From positions 45,579,137-45,643,136 of the forward strand of contig CAMTDV010000017.1 in assembly GCA_947069175.1 (NCBI GenBank): 64,000 nt of DNA, in the 5' to 3' direction. Position numbers and translations under genes: made by a program. Each line of letters opens with the position of its first letter. Position 1 is the first letter of the stretch. The notes beneath the pieces are model-generated. The model worked only from the letters and a program-made list of their open reading frames with translations, searched no databases and was not told where the DNA came from. The DNA is from Scalesia atractyloides (Eukaryota > Streptophyta > Magnoliopsida > Asterales > Asteraceae). Shown here one piece after another: positions 45,913 to 57,881 of this stretch.

Positions 45913-46533
45913 CTCAACATCAGTATATCAAAGTGAACATTTTTAATCAATACAACAAATACATATATACAATTACTGGTTGAAAATTGTTTAAAAATCC
46001 ATAACTGGTTCATACATGAACACTATTCCTAACCTTCTATAATTAACAGATTTGTAATTGTAATTCTAATAATTGGTTATTTAGTTTATTATATGCAAAT
46101 GTAAACTGATTTGGTTATCTCAGTTAAGAAACTTATATTAAACTAGTAAATGTACCCGGTTACACACCAAGGTTTCGATCGTATCAGTTCGGTTTGTTAC
46201 GATACCGGCATTTGGTATCTTTTACCAAAATGAATCTGCCCAAGAAAATATCAACATGTGTTTTACCTCGACCTAAAACCATAAAAAAGTTACATCGGAG
46301 AACTATTGTATGCGTTTGAAAACACTAAATAAATTGCCTTAACATCTAGTAAATTGAAATAACTGAACTTTTTTAAACCAGTAAGTAATTTATAATCCCA
46401 TGTGTTCTTCGGTCTTTATCTTTCTTTTTTCTTGGTTTTCGATAATTCCTGCGAAAAATAGAATTGGCTGTTAATAAACTTGCTTTAAAAATTTACTAAT
46501 ATATAACAATATATATCTATATATTGACCTTAA

Positions 46534-49500
46534 TTATTTAACATATATTCCTTCATCATGGTCAGATCGTAAGTATGTGGTGCCATCAGTTGAAGAGTCG
46601 TTTATTGATTGAATGCCGACAGAAAACGGTGGCAGCTCGTCAAACTGGTTGTATTCTTCCTCGTCGACAACATGATCAACACCAAGAATACGTCGTTTAC
46701 CTTGCAATACTATGTGGTATCTTGGTTTGCTCAAGTCGTTGACATAAAAAACTTGTGTGGCTTGACTTGCGAGGATGAATGGTTCTGATTTATACCCATC
46801 TGTTGTAAGGTCGACAAGAGTAAAACCATATTCGTCAACTTTAACACATGTATTGTTCTTGACCCACTTGCATTTGAACAAAGGTATACTGATATCATCA
46901 TATATTAACTCCCAAATTTCTTCTATGACACCGTAATAAGAGTCTATGGCGATTCTTCTATCATCATTCTCTCTATCGAATTTTGTAGTTGAGGCTATCA
47001 ATGTAACTCCGCTATTTTGCGTTGCACTTTTGCCATCTTGCTTTTTAGTGTGAAATGTATACCCGTTAATATCATACACTTGGTAGGATTTTACTCTAAA
47101 ATCAGGCCCCTTCCCCAACTTCTTCACGGTTTTATCAGCATTCGGTTCACCGCAAGTTTCTGCCACCTTATTCTTCATCCATTCACAAAACTGTTCGTTA
47201 TGTTTCGTTTTATACCATTTCTCTGTCTTTTTCAAATGTGTCAATCGTAATATTTCCATGTGTTCTTCAATATACGAAGCAAAGCATGTCATGTGTTGTA
47301 GAACAACAAAATGTGCAAGTTCTAGATTCTCATGTCCTGGAGTTATTAGTTGCTCTCCAGCTACTCCTAAACCTGTAAGTCGACCCGAATGACGAATTTT
47401 AGGAACGCCAATACTTTTGACACCTTCCAAATAACCTGTGAATAAAACAATTATTATATTGTAAATTGTATTTAACAAAACTATTATATATTATTATAAT
47501 ATATTATAAATGCTATGATGTAATTACCTGTACAGAACTCAGCTGCCTCTATAGAAATATATCCTTCAACAATACTGCCCTCAGGTCGATTATGATTTCT
47601 TACAAAACCTTTTAAGTAACCCATATATCTTTCAAAAGGGTACATGTATCGCAGGAATACAGGACCACAAGCCTTAATCTCTTGTACGATATGAGATACT
47701 AGGTGAACCATTATATCAAAAAAGGATGGTGGAAAATACATCTCTAGTTCACAAAGGGTAATGATAATATCCTTTTGCCATCCATCCAAGACTTCGGCAT
47801 CAATAACCTTTGAGTGAATGTTGTTAAAAAACAAACAAAGCTTTGTAATTGTATGTCGGATGTTCTCTGGTAACAATCCATGAATTGCAATTGGAATCAT
47901 ATGTGTCATTAAAACATGACAATCATGAGACTTCATTCCAAGCAATTTAGAGTCTTTCATCGACACCAACCTTTTAATGTTTGCAGAATAGCTAGATGGA
48001 ACCTTAATAGCATGCAAACATTCCAAAAGCTTTGATTTTTCTGCATTTGACATAGTATAACATGCAAGTTGCAGATAGATACGATTGCCTCTCTCAATAG
48101 GGGCAAGCTCTTTACGTATCCCCATTTCTTCCATGTCCTTACGGACTTTAATACCATCTTTAGTTTTTCCAGGAATGTTTAATAATAATCCCAATAAACT
48201 ATCACTTTTTTAATATGCATAACGTCTAGACAATGTCGAACTTCCAAACATTTCCAGTAAGGTAAATCCCAAAAAATTGACCTCTTTTTCCGGATGTCTG
48301 TTTTCTCAGCACCATTTCTTTTTCCCTTCTCAGCACGATTTCTTTTTCCCTTCTCAGCACGATTTCTTTTTCCTTTCCCAACACAATTCTTTTTCCTAAC
48401 ACGGTATTTATATTTTTAACTCGTGAATACGCATCAAAATCTCTCCTAACCCTTCCGAGCTCTATCGTTCCATCAAACTCTTTCGCTAATCTTCGATAAC
48501 GATGATTATTCGGAAGAAATCGTCGATGTCCCAGATATACTGTTTTTTTTGCAATTGTTTAACGATATTGAACTTGTTTCGTCTTCACATATAGGACAAG
48601 TTCGTTTATCTTTCGTGCTATACCCTGACAAATTGTCGTATGCAGGAAAATCACTTATAGTGCAAAAAATCATGGCTCTCAGTGTAAAGTTCTCCTTTTT
48701 ATAAGCATCATAAACGTTTACGCCGGTACTCCATAGTGTTTTCATTTCGTCAATCAAAGGAGATAAATAAACATCAATATCATTACCAGGCTGTTTTGAA
48801 CCCTGAATTAACAATGACATCATTATGTATTTCCGTTTCATGCATAACCATGGCGGAAGGTTGTAGATGCATAGAAGAACTGGCCAAGTACTATGACGAC
48901 TACTCATGGTTCCAAAAGGATTCATCCCGTCTGAACAAAGACCAAATCGTATATTTCTAATCTCTTCACCAAAATCTGGAAATTTATAATCAGTATTTCT
49001 CTACTTGGGTGAATCCGCCACATGTCTTAACTTTCCATCATTTTTACGCTCATCAGAATGCCAACGCAATAATGTTGATTCTTTAGCGTTAGCAAATAAA
49101 CGTTCTAGTCTTGGTATGATAGGGAAATACCACAATAATTTAGTTGGTGGTCCATTTTTCTTCACATCATCATCATATTCATCACTTTCCTTTTCCCGCT
49201 TATACCTCGATGCCAAACATCTAACACATGTATGACTTTTTTCAAACTCATTTATATACAACATGCAATCATTCGGACACGCATGTATTCTTTTAACTTC
49301 TAATCCCATTGGACACGTCATTTTTTAGCTTGGTATAAGGATACTGGTAACTCATTGTCTTTGGGAAGCATGTCATGCAAGAGCACCAATAGACTTGTAA
49401 AAGTCTTATCGCTCCATCCGTAGTTCGCCTTTAAATTTAACAGTTTAAACACAGCATCAAGTTTATAAAACTTATCACAACCGGGATATAACGGTTTTTC

Positions 49501-49952
49501 CGAATCAGCAAATATTTGTTGTAGTTTTTCTTCATCATCGTCACCCATATTAGTTTCCAAGTCGTCGAGCATGTCCTTTAAATTATCATTATTGTCATTT
49601 AAATTTTCATTATCATCATTTACATTGTCATCATCATCAGTATTGTTGTACGGATCACTGTTCTCATCATTGTTACCAACAGAATTAGTCGATGTTGTGC
49701 TACGATTAGGAAGTGACTCCCCATGTTTTGACCAACAAGTATAATTATACATGAAACCATTTTTAATCAAATGATTTTGGATATTTTTTATTTCCTTCAA
49801 TTTGGTAAAATTTTTGCATACAAGGACACGGAATTGATTCATTTCCTTTTTTTCACACGATCATCTTCAGCAATCTTAAGAAAACTTGTCACACCGCTCA
49901 AATATGTTGCGTGAAGACGCCCAATTTTGTACATCCAATAATTACGATCCAT
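46534..49952 (-). pseudogene. CACTA TNP2-type transposase with intron, several frameshifts
   Basis: It starts at ATG 49,952 with MDRNYWMYKIGRLHATYLSG (transposase-associated N-domain), then an acidic Asp/Asn run (49,560-49,690) and YGWSDKTFTSLLVLLHDMLP. The transposase_21 core shows CPNDCMLYINEFE, MNPFGTMSSRHSTWPVLLCI (with frame changes), DIDVYLSPLIDEMKTLW and ISDFPAYDNLSGYS. Then come RRFLPNNHRYRRLAKEF, an 8-residue basic repeat, and KKRSIFWDLPYW. DUF4218 gives KSHDCHVLMTHMIPIAIHG, and a DUF4216 part reads FKCKWVKN and FILASQATQVFYV. A 92-base intron (47,527 to 47,436, GT...AG) separates FCTG from YLEG in frame. Stop near 46,534. Shifts near 49,845, 49,320, 48,960 and 48,205 make this copy non-functional unless some are introns. 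Confidence 0.88.
48303..48397. repeat. 24 bp repeat (four units) coding an 8-residue basic repeat in the transposase
   Basis: Units TTCTCAGCACGATTTCTTTT plus TCCC start at 48,303, 48,327, 48,351 and 48,375. On the minus strand they encode GKRNRAEK repeated about four times, between the core and the KKRSIFWDLPYW segment. Confidence 0.9.
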
Positions 49953-50358
49953 CTAGTATTTTTAAATAAAGAAAAAAAAAGACATAGGAGCACATACTTG
50001 ATGTGAATGGTTGAACCTAAATTAATTTAAAGGAGAGAATCCTAACACACTTTTTGATTAATCTATCTCATATATATACACATACACACGTTTTAATGAG
50101 ATAATTATTTATAAAATTCGACAGCATTTCCCTTTATCTTCTAAGTATGCAGATAAAAGGCATACCCGATGGAGTATAAAGAGAAAGTTAATTGATATTT
50201 TAAGTATTAAATATGTTATAAAATGTATGTATGTGTGTGTATATATTGTAGATGAAAGAATACTGAGACAATTCAAAACTAATCTTAGATTAGTTTAAAC
50301 AGGGCTTAATATATAAGGTTTTTAAATCTAGGATGATTATATATGGGGACTACTAAAC

Positions 50359-50620
50359 TAGGGATGATCAAATCATATCAGGAACCGGTACCAAATCGGT
50401 ATCGGTACCGAATTTACCGAACCGAATACATTTTCAATACCTATTCGGTACCCACTTTTGACATTTCCGGTACCAGTCGGTACGGTACCGGTTTTTACCC
50501 TCAAATACGGGTACCGAACCGTACCGTACCGGGTATATTCGGCACTGGTACCCACTTTTGAGGATTTTCGGTACCGGTACTTTCGGTTCCGGTACCGGTT
50601 TGATACCGAGCTCATCCCTA
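50359..50620. mobile_element. hAT MITE, 262 bp, in the CACTA element
   Basis: The terminal repeats are TAGGGATGA(T)C and G(C)TCATCCCTA, with exact 8 bp flanks TACTAAAC (50,351-50,358 and 50,621-50,628). The body is built of GGTACCGGTACC / TCGGTACC motifs, so frames on both strands show artefactual Tyr-Arg-Tyr repeats. Confidence 0.93.
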
Positions 50621-51427
50621 TACTAAACATACCTCCTTTATACTATTTTTACTAATTATACCCATCCGTTCAAGTTTTTACATAATTCAACTCTAACCTT
50701 TTGTTTTCTTTCTTTTTTAATTTTATTCGTGTAATCTTTTGAATTTATAATCTTATTAAAGAATAACAAGATATTTTTAATTTAAAATATAATCTTATAA
50801 TCTTTTAAAACTTGAAATATAATTGTATAATCTTTTAAAAAGTTAGATTATTAGTATTTTATTTTAAATGTAATATAAATACGGATTAATTTCTTTTTGT
50901 TCGAATGTGTATTACCAGCCATTGAATAAAAAATTACATGCATGACCACAAGAATTAAAAGTTTTTTCTACAAGCAGGGGTGTCAACGAGGCTTTGCTCA
51001 GTGAAGAATTATTGTTAGTATTGTTATTTTTTGTGATTAAGATTTGTGCAAGATTAATATTTTGAGTACTTTTTGACTTTATGATTTAGAGTAAACTGTT
51101 AAAATAGTTTTTGAGGTTTGGTCATTTTTGTGTTTTGTCACTTAGTACAAAACTTAAACCTTTTGAATCTAAGGTCCATGTAGTTTCAATTTGGTTGCCA
51201 TTTTCATCCAAAAGAAAATTTTGGTCCCATTTTTCAGTTGATATCCAACTTTTTTGTCATTTTCCTATCTTTTTCTGATAGTTTACTACTTTACTCTATG
51301 ATTTATACCCATTTTGATGTTTACTTTTTGACCAACGGTGTCTTTTTATATTTTGAATCTTACTATTTGGATTCGATCTTTTATTATTTTATATATTATG
51401 AGACAAAATTTAATAAAAAGTGGGACC

Positions 51428-51545
51428 TTTATTTGAGAATAATTTGAGAAACATACATAATTTTAAAATAGTACCAAATAAATCGTTTTATTTGAGAATA
51501 ATTTGAGAAACATACATAATTTTAAAATAGTACCAAATAAATCAG
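51428..51545. repeat. 59 bp direct duplication
   Basis: TTATTTGAGAATAATTTGAG onward to ACCAAATAAATC is present twice in tandem, identical by eye over most of the unit. Confidence 0.9.
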
Positions 51546-51635
51546 TGAATAAAGTTATGATCACTTGATGATTGATATTAATTCACAATTTAACTTTAAT
51601 GGCTGATCACATATAAATTTGAGTTTTTTTTTTTT

Positions 51636-52380
51636 TTTTGAACAAAAGGAGATATACAACTTTATTATATACCAAAGTAACAAATTACAAACAAGTGGTA
51701 GGTAAACGAGCAACAAGCTGCGCTGCAACCCCCTTTTGAATTGCAAAACCAATCCTACTAAAGACGAAACGAACCTAAAAGGTTGAAAGATTACTATTCA
51801 CAACCTGTTGGACCCTGTTTAGAAATTCCACAGCCTCTGGGGCTAGGGACCCAAATGTATCAAAAGCGAATGGGATAAACACGTGTTGATTCTCTAAACA
51901 AGCCTTCTCGTGTTTAGCGACCTTGCCTGATTCCGCCTTTAACGCAGCCTGGCCAGCAACAAACCCATTATCCCTGAGTCCAACAAGAGGGGACACTCCT
52001 GTAAGGTCCACACAAGCGTGTTTTCCCCTAGCTCACCCAAACACAAGAATATCAGCTGGCCGAAGAGTAGACCTCCCGTCGAGCGGATCCTTCAGAAAGT
52101 TCACCGGAGCCTCCTTTTTCGCCGAAATCTCTGCCCGCTTTAGAACATCATAGAGAATATCCCTTACCAAATCATGTCGGTATTTAAAACCAGGTAACTC
52201 CTTACAATGTACCGCATGTTCGCCGAAAGTATCTAAACAAGCCTTGCGACAAACTGGGCAGGGCTCATCAACCGGAAACAGAGGGATCATTAGCCGGTAC
52301 TTAAGAATTGCCCGGTATTCCACTGCTGACATGTGTTAGCCTAGTCCTTCAACAGGGATAACTGTCAGAAAATCCTGAGA
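51636..52380 (-). pseudogene. C-terminal zinc knuckle plus restriction-like endonuclease fragment with A tail
   Basis: On the minus strand: MSAVEYRAILKYRLMIPLFP, a zinc knuckle CPVCRKACLDTFGEHAVHC, YRHDLVRDILYDVLKRA, STLRPADILVFG, a stop, DLTGVSPLVGLRDNGFVAG, KVAKHEKACLENQHVFIPFA and FAIQKGVAAQLVARLP, then a stop and 3' sequence ending in a run of about 17 A (plus-strand T run, 51,627-51,645). A CCHC knuckle followed by RPAD, DLT and Lys-rich elements is how the endonuclease of R2-like retroelements is built. The A tail suggests arrival by retrotransposition with 5' truncation. One in-frame stop and a frameshift disable it. It is inserted in the CACTA element. Confidence 0.65.
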
Positions 52381-52606
52381 ATAAATGAATAAAGTTACTT
52401 AATTCTGATTCTGATTTGATAGATTACAAAAACAACTCAAACTATCATTAACGTTTTTTGCTATATATGGATGTGAATAAGTTGTTGATGATGGTGTCTG
52501 CAAATAGCATAACCCTAACTAAAAATTAGAAAATATGAGAAAAATGAATATATAAAGATGAAGAGTTATTTGAAATGTTTTAAATTTCAAACCGTTTTAA
52601 AAATAA

Positions 52607-53051
52607 GGGAAAATATCACAGAATAGTAACCTAGTTTCAAAAGTGTTCTAATTAGGCCACTCGTATCGTTTTTGTGCCAATTAGATAACTTAACATTCAA
52701 ATCGAGTCATGTCTTTTTTTCCATGTGTCAAGAGAAAAATGGAGCATAAGATGCTAGGGTCGGATTATATTAATATATGAAATTTTATTTATTAAAAATA
52801 AAAACACTTTAATTACATTAAAAATTAAAAAAACAAGTTAAAATTCACGTAATCACTGGACGTTAGCATCAAATGAAAGGGAAAAAAGAAACAAAAATTC
52901 ACATCACCATGGTTACCTATGAGATGGATGAAAAACCCCTTAATTTTAATAAAAAATTAATGTTGAATGACCTGATTGGAACACTTTTGAAACTTTAGTG
53001 ACCTAATTGGAACAATTTTAAAAATTGATAACTATTCTACAAAGTTACCCC
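52607..53051. mobile_element. MULE-type MITE, 445 bp
   Basis: The left end GGGAAAATATCACAGAATAG and right complement GGGGTAACTTTGTAGAATAG begin an inverted similarity of about 90 bp that includes CTAATTAGG.CACT / CCAATTAGGTCACT. It belongs to the same broad group as the element at 56,357-57,661. Non-coding. Confidence 0.75.
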
Positions 53052-53585
53052 AATAAAATATATATAAATTTTAAATTACACCAAATAAGTCGTTCAAAAC
53101 CTCAACTGTTGTTTAAGGGTGTTGTTCTAATTTATCAAAAACAATGGTTTAGTTATAATTAGTTAGAACCGTTTTATCTAAGTATAAAAAAAAACGGTTC
53201 CTATTATTTCTATTTAGCTCGTTTTAAATAGGTATACTTAATAAACATTTGACCCATTATTATATATCAAATGTTTATATGCGTTTTAAAAGCAATACTT
53301 TTTTAAAACGTTGATTGTTTTTTTTCAACATGTTTTTTAATATTGTTTTCAATTATTATATTTAACCGTTTTAAATAAAGCTTTTTTTAGTAGTGGATGG
53401 TCAAAATTGCTTCCTAACCTTTCTACACTAATACATCTTCCTATATATCATGATCTTGTTCACAATTATTAATTGTATTATAGTTAATCAATATATTAAA
53501 TATCTTGGATTTATCTAAACTAACTCTATGGACATAATTAATAAATTACAGATAATTAGGTTCCTACTTAACTTTCTCTTGTAGG

Positions 53586-54425
53586 GGTATGGGCGTGGGT
53601 TGGCGGGCAACACCCAAGTTACCACCCCGGAGGGGCTTGGCTTATGGTGTGGCCCGTTGGGCGGTACCCTGGCACCCGGCGTTGGGCGGGGCTAGGTGGG
53701 TGAGGTGGCGGATGGTGATTGGCGGGTCAACCTAGCCATTTTAAAATTTAAAAACAAACAGTTTAGCTTGGCCAAACGGCTAACCCGAGCAGTTATAAAT
53801 AACCCCCCGCTAATCCACTACCGCCACCCGAAACCGACACTTTCCAAACGTTGATCATGGCCTCCTGGACAAACAAAGAAGAGCTTGCACTTGTCTCGTG
53901 CGTCGTCGACGCGATGAAGGCTTGCCAAGCCGGCGAAGCCCGTTTCTGGCCGGAGGCTTTCGTAAGCTTTTGGCGTAACGTCGGAACGATCGGCACAACC
54001 TAAACGCTTTCCAACACAAGTGGCGCGACTTACGACCGAAACTCGAGCGGTTCAAGACCTACTACCAAAGCGTCCCGGGAGAGGACATAAGCCACGACGA
54101 GCGGGTCGAGGTGGCCAACATCGAGTACCGGTCCAAGGAGAGGAGGGTGTTCGACAAGCTCGCCCTCTTCGAGATCTACTTAACGCTTTAGGGTTTTTTT
54201 ATATGTTTAATAAGTATGTTCTTTTTGTAATGTTTTAGGAATGTTTAATAATATTTTTAGGTTTTCTTAATTAATATTGTGTGTAATTAAAAAAAATCCA
54301 TGTGGCCTAGCTAACGCCCCAAACCCCCGCCCCACCATACCCACCGCTGAGTTGCTTCATGGGCGATGCCCCTCCTTTTCCACGTGTCAACCAACGCCCT
54401 AAACCCCCGCCCCACCATACCCCAC
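53586..54425 (+). mobile_element. terminal-inverted-repeat element (PIF/Harbinger-like?) with Myb/trihelix-like ORF
   Basis: The ends are GGGGTATGGGCGTGGG and CCCGCCCCACCATACCCC. A second copy of the right-end motif (54,318-54,342) lies just inside. The region is GC-rich against AT-rich surroundings. No clear target duplication was found. The encoded DNA-binding-type protein fits the accessory ORF of PIF/Harbinger elements, which is an inference. Confidence 0.5.
53857..54191 (+). pseudogene. Myb/trihelix-like protein, frameshifted
   Basis: It starts with MASWTNKEELALVSCVVDAM, then FWPEAFVSFWRN. After a frame change near 53,985 it reads NLNAFQHKWRDLRPKLERF, TYYQSVPGEDISHDERVEVA and RRVFDKLALFEIYLTL, with stop TAG at 54,189-54,191. 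W-T-x-E-E followed by N-x-F-x-x-K-W-x-x-L is the SANT/trihelix pattern found in plant PIF/Harbinger ORF1 and related glabrous-enhancer-like proteins. The GC content is much higher than that of the neighbours. It is about 110 residues, and the C-terminal half of full-length relatives is absent. Confidence 0.65.
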
Positions 54426-55200
54426 AACCTAAGTCGAGTAAAACCTTTCCTAGAAAGTATCAGAGGTTTTCATGTCTAGTCTTACTTGTTTTCCAAAAAT
54501 ATTTACAAAAGATCAAGACAAAAGTGGTAGTATATTTTGACCATTAAATTGGATTCCATTGGACTTTCTTGTTTATAATTTTCATTTTTTTTTCTAGAGA
54601 ATGTACTCAAAACTAAAAGAAAAAAAAAGGTTTTGTTAAAAGAAAAGTAAATATCATCTTCAATCCCAACTCCCAGCCAACTTTATCCATTGAAAGCACT
54701 TTCTAGAACAAAAATTGAAAAAAAAATTAATGTTTTTTAATTAGAAAAAAATCGTTATTAGAAAAATTAATAACAGGAAAAGCACTTTCTAATACAAAAA
54801 CTGAAAAAAAAATAATATTTTTTTTATTTGAAAAAAGTTATGTTAAAATTTTTAATAAACAACTAAAAGAAAATAAAACAACTTAAAAAACGTTCTTGAT
54901 TTTTTTTAATAACAATAAAAGATAAAACATGACGAAAGTAAAAAAAAAACACAAAAAGGTTTAATATATATGAATTTGAAATTTGAAGAGAGATGTACAT
55001 TCAGTAAAAATAAAAATTGGGGGCAAATTTAGCAGCTCATTTAAAAATGATATAGAAGTTAATTGCAAGTTATTACGTATCCAAAAATGAAGATGATAAT
55101 TAAATAAAATAATGAAAAGTTATGACGTATCCCACGTGAAATTAGAGGATTTTCACTAAAAGTTACATACAAATAAATATACGTGTTATTTATGTTCACT
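54426..55200. other. AT-rich spacer
   Basis: A duplicated motif AAAGCACTTTCTA(G/A)(A/T)ACAAAA lies near 54,696 and 54,779. Nothing coding recognised. Confidence 0.5.
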
Positions 55201-55204
55201 TTCA

Positions 55205-55280
55205 CCATTTCAGCTATAGCTGGGTGGTAGAGATTTTTGCCTCTTGGAGAAAAGACAAGAGTTTAATTCTGGCATAGAGT
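55205..55280 (+). repeat. possible worn tRNA-derived (SINE-like) head
   Basis: TAGCTGGGTGGTAGAG resembles a Pol III A box and GAGTTTAATTCTGG a degraded B box 33 bases on. No A tail or target duplication was found, so the call is weak. Confidence 0.3.
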
Positions 55281-56347
55281 GTTATTTAGTACTTATTGGT
55301 TCAGTGAGTGCAATTGCCGCTGAGAATATGAGACCGCTATTGTTGTCACTGCTGGGTCAAGGTTACCATTGCTGGCTCGCGAGTTGCTAATGCTCATGGG
55401 TTACTATCATTCGGCAGTTTCCGCTGACTATGTAGTCTCTAACTAAATCAATGGGATGTAGACTCATTTACTAAATGTTGACGACTTTAAGGACTGCTAG
55501 TGGTTTCTTTAATAAGTTTCACAAATATTTTCATTCAAACAAGTCCATGAGCTTAAAGAACCAAACTGGAACGAGTAATCTTTTCATATATAATAAAAAG
55601 GTATTTTGGTTTTTATAATATTAACCAATAATAATAACAATCAAGGTTCATATCTTTTCTAGAGATCTTTTCTTCTAGATCATAAGTGAAAAACAATAAC
55701 AAATTCTAACCTACAACCTTCATACGCGGAACAACCCAACTAACGACATGGTGAAAACTTTAAATGTTTATATAAACTACGAACAATGTGTTAAAAAACG
55801 TGAATACAAGTTCTTGAATCATCCGGCTTTAGATGTTCTTGCTACAGGTGGAAGTACAACCGAATTAAGGTCAGCAGGATAAGGAGACCACAACCCTAAT
55901 CCTCCCCTGCTTTCTTTTAATCCACTGTTTTAAGGATTTGACCCACTCGATTTTAGAGGAATGTTCACGAATGTGTGGGTGTAATATAAAGATCGAGTTA
56001 TATTCACAGTTTGGGAACATGAAGAACTTGAAACTGCCCTGTAATCTGTAAACAACAAATCCAAAACTTAATTGATCTCTTGGCGTGAATAGATTCACCT
56101 CATTGAACCACATGCAACTAAATAAGTTGTTCAGTGGTGTATGTTCATTATAGCTCCCTCTGGTACATCTGGTTTACAATAAATATGACATCAGACTTTA
56201 GAACAATGTCCAACTAAAAGAAAATCCAAAAGTAAAAATATTTGTTTTCTACAGAGTTTCAATTCATAATAATCCATCTTTACAAAATATTAACATCGAC
56301 ACGTCCATAATTAAAGAAAAACATCTCTAATATACAGTTGCTAACTA
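55281..56347. other. no gene recognised
   Basis: Unique-looking AT-rich sequence. The 80-residue minus-strand frame at 55,871-56,113 has no known motif. Confidence 0.45.
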
Positions 56348-56356
56348 ATTCTTAAA

Positions 56357-57661
56357 GTGAAAATTTTATAGAATAGTAACTAAGTTTTCATAGTATCCAA
56401 TAAAGTCACTTAAACTTGTTTTTGTCTCAATTAACTCACTAAAGTTTCTAGTGGTGTGCTAATACTAGATTTTTTACGTATTTAACAAAAAGTTACCATG
56501 CTGACGTGGCATTGAAATTTGTTTTTTAAATTTGAGCCTAACCAAGACCCGCCCCTATCTTCATCCTCATTCCCAACAGACACCGACTCTGGCCCCTCTA
56601 ATTGCAAGTTCCGGCGATTCTCCGGTAGCTATTACCGACCAATCGACCATTAAATCCCGCTGGCCTCCACCTCCAACTTCTGGCAAAGCGGCTGAACGGA
56701 GCCAAGACATAGGATGATCTGCCATGCCCGAAGCCAGCGCTAAGCGGTAAAAGCAAGAGCGAGTGGATAATAACCGTTGCAGCAGAGTAAGATTGAGGTC
56801 TATTTGTCATTTTAGTGAACTCGTGAATTGAAAGTTTGAAACCACTTGAGAGTCTCACTACGATGGTTGCAAGAGCTTCTACGGTGTTGAGGAGCTGTTA
56901 CTCGGTAAGAAAGACAATTGTCGGGGATTGAATATCGCAGGGGACGTTGAGAAGGTGAATGGTAATGAAATGGGTTACAGTATTTTTGTAAAGAAATTCC
57001 TATAAAAAAAGAACGAACCGGTAGTTATAACTGGACTCATGATCGATTGGAGAGCTCGAAGAGATTGGGTTTTTGATGTTTAAAATCCTAATCTTCAGTT
57101 CATTTCTTTCAAGTTCGGTAATTCTAAAGCTCAGGTGCCTTTATTTTTTCCCAAAACATAAGTTTATTACCCTAGCTAGGTTTAAGAACTTATATCTGTT
57201 TTTGTGTTTATGTCTGTGCCTATACGTCTCTAGTTCTTTACGTGGAGATGGCTCACCTGTGGAAACTTCTGAATTATGTTTGTGCCTATGTCTCTATGCC
57301 AGTTCAATTCTCGGATATTCAGTTTCTTGGGGAGTTATGGATAAAGCATCGAGCACGGATTGAGAGGCTATAGTGGTTCTAACTTCTAATGGTGTAATCA
57401 TGTATATAGCTTCTTGCTGTTACCAGTTTTGTAGAATGAAATTGAGTTTAAAAAAAAAAAAAAAAAGCTTAGTTCTTTACGATGATAGGGGTGGATGTTT
57501 TGGTGGGGTCCATATTTTAAAAAAATAGAAAAAGAAAAATAAAATGCCACATCAGCATGATAACTTGTTAAATAGGTTAAAAAAATCATTGGGATAAAAA
57601 AAGTTGAGCGACTTTATTGGAACACTACGGAGACTTGGTTACTGTTTCATGAAGTTTACCA
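56357..57661. mobile_element. Mutator-like element, 1.3 kb, 9 bp TSD, with GC-rich passenger segment
   Basis: The left end has ATAGAATAGTAACTAAG and the right complement ATGAAACAGTAACCAAG. Both are followed by TCCAATAAAGTC(A/G)CT, with inverted similarity of about 90 bp. The flanks ATTCTTAAA and TTTCTTAAA agree at eight of nine bases. The interior from 56,540 to 56,760 is GC-rich and may be a captured coding piece, but I do not recognise it. 57,210-57,300 has a CTGTGCCTATG repeat. A run of 17 A lies at 57,450-57,467. Confidence 0.75.
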
Positions 57662-57881
57662 TTTCTTAAAAGTCGGCTCTTTTTACTCAGTAACCATAAG
57701 AACCCGTTACCACAAAACTCACTGGCCCTGTAAATATCCTACTAACCTACGGAATCGTTTGCATCTTATGCTTGGCCAGTAGCCTTTAAGAGGCTATTCC
57801 TCAAAAGTCAGCTAATGGTAAGCGCCTGATTCCGAACAGGAGCCAAAAATAGCTTCCACTGGTTTCTTGCCCTAACCCGTT
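57662..57881. other. short stretch before an LTR
   Basis: No frame of note. The sequence next to the LTR does not look like the usual tRNA-iMet primer site. Confidence 0.35.

Larger units (their letters stand above)
44677..53395 (-). mobile_element. complete CACTA (En/Spm) element, 8.7 kb, TSD GAT
   Basis: The left end is CACTGGTACAAAAAAAGT and the right end, complemented, CACTACTAAAAAAAGCTT. GAT flanks both ends (44,674-44,676 and 53,396-53,398), the 3 bp duplication of this superfamily. Subterminal regions carry many TTTTAAAACGG-like motifs in both orientations (44,695-44,880 and 53,140-53,390), the expected transposase-binding sites. A TNP2-type transposase lies inside on the minus strand. 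Three later insertions sit near the right side: a hAT MITE, an endonuclease fragment and a MULE MITE. Confidence 0.92.

Noticed and set aside
50343..50655. Tyr/Arg/Thr repeat proteins on both strands
   Set aside because: They are translations of the GGTACCGGTACC repeats of a hAT MITE with exact TSDs.
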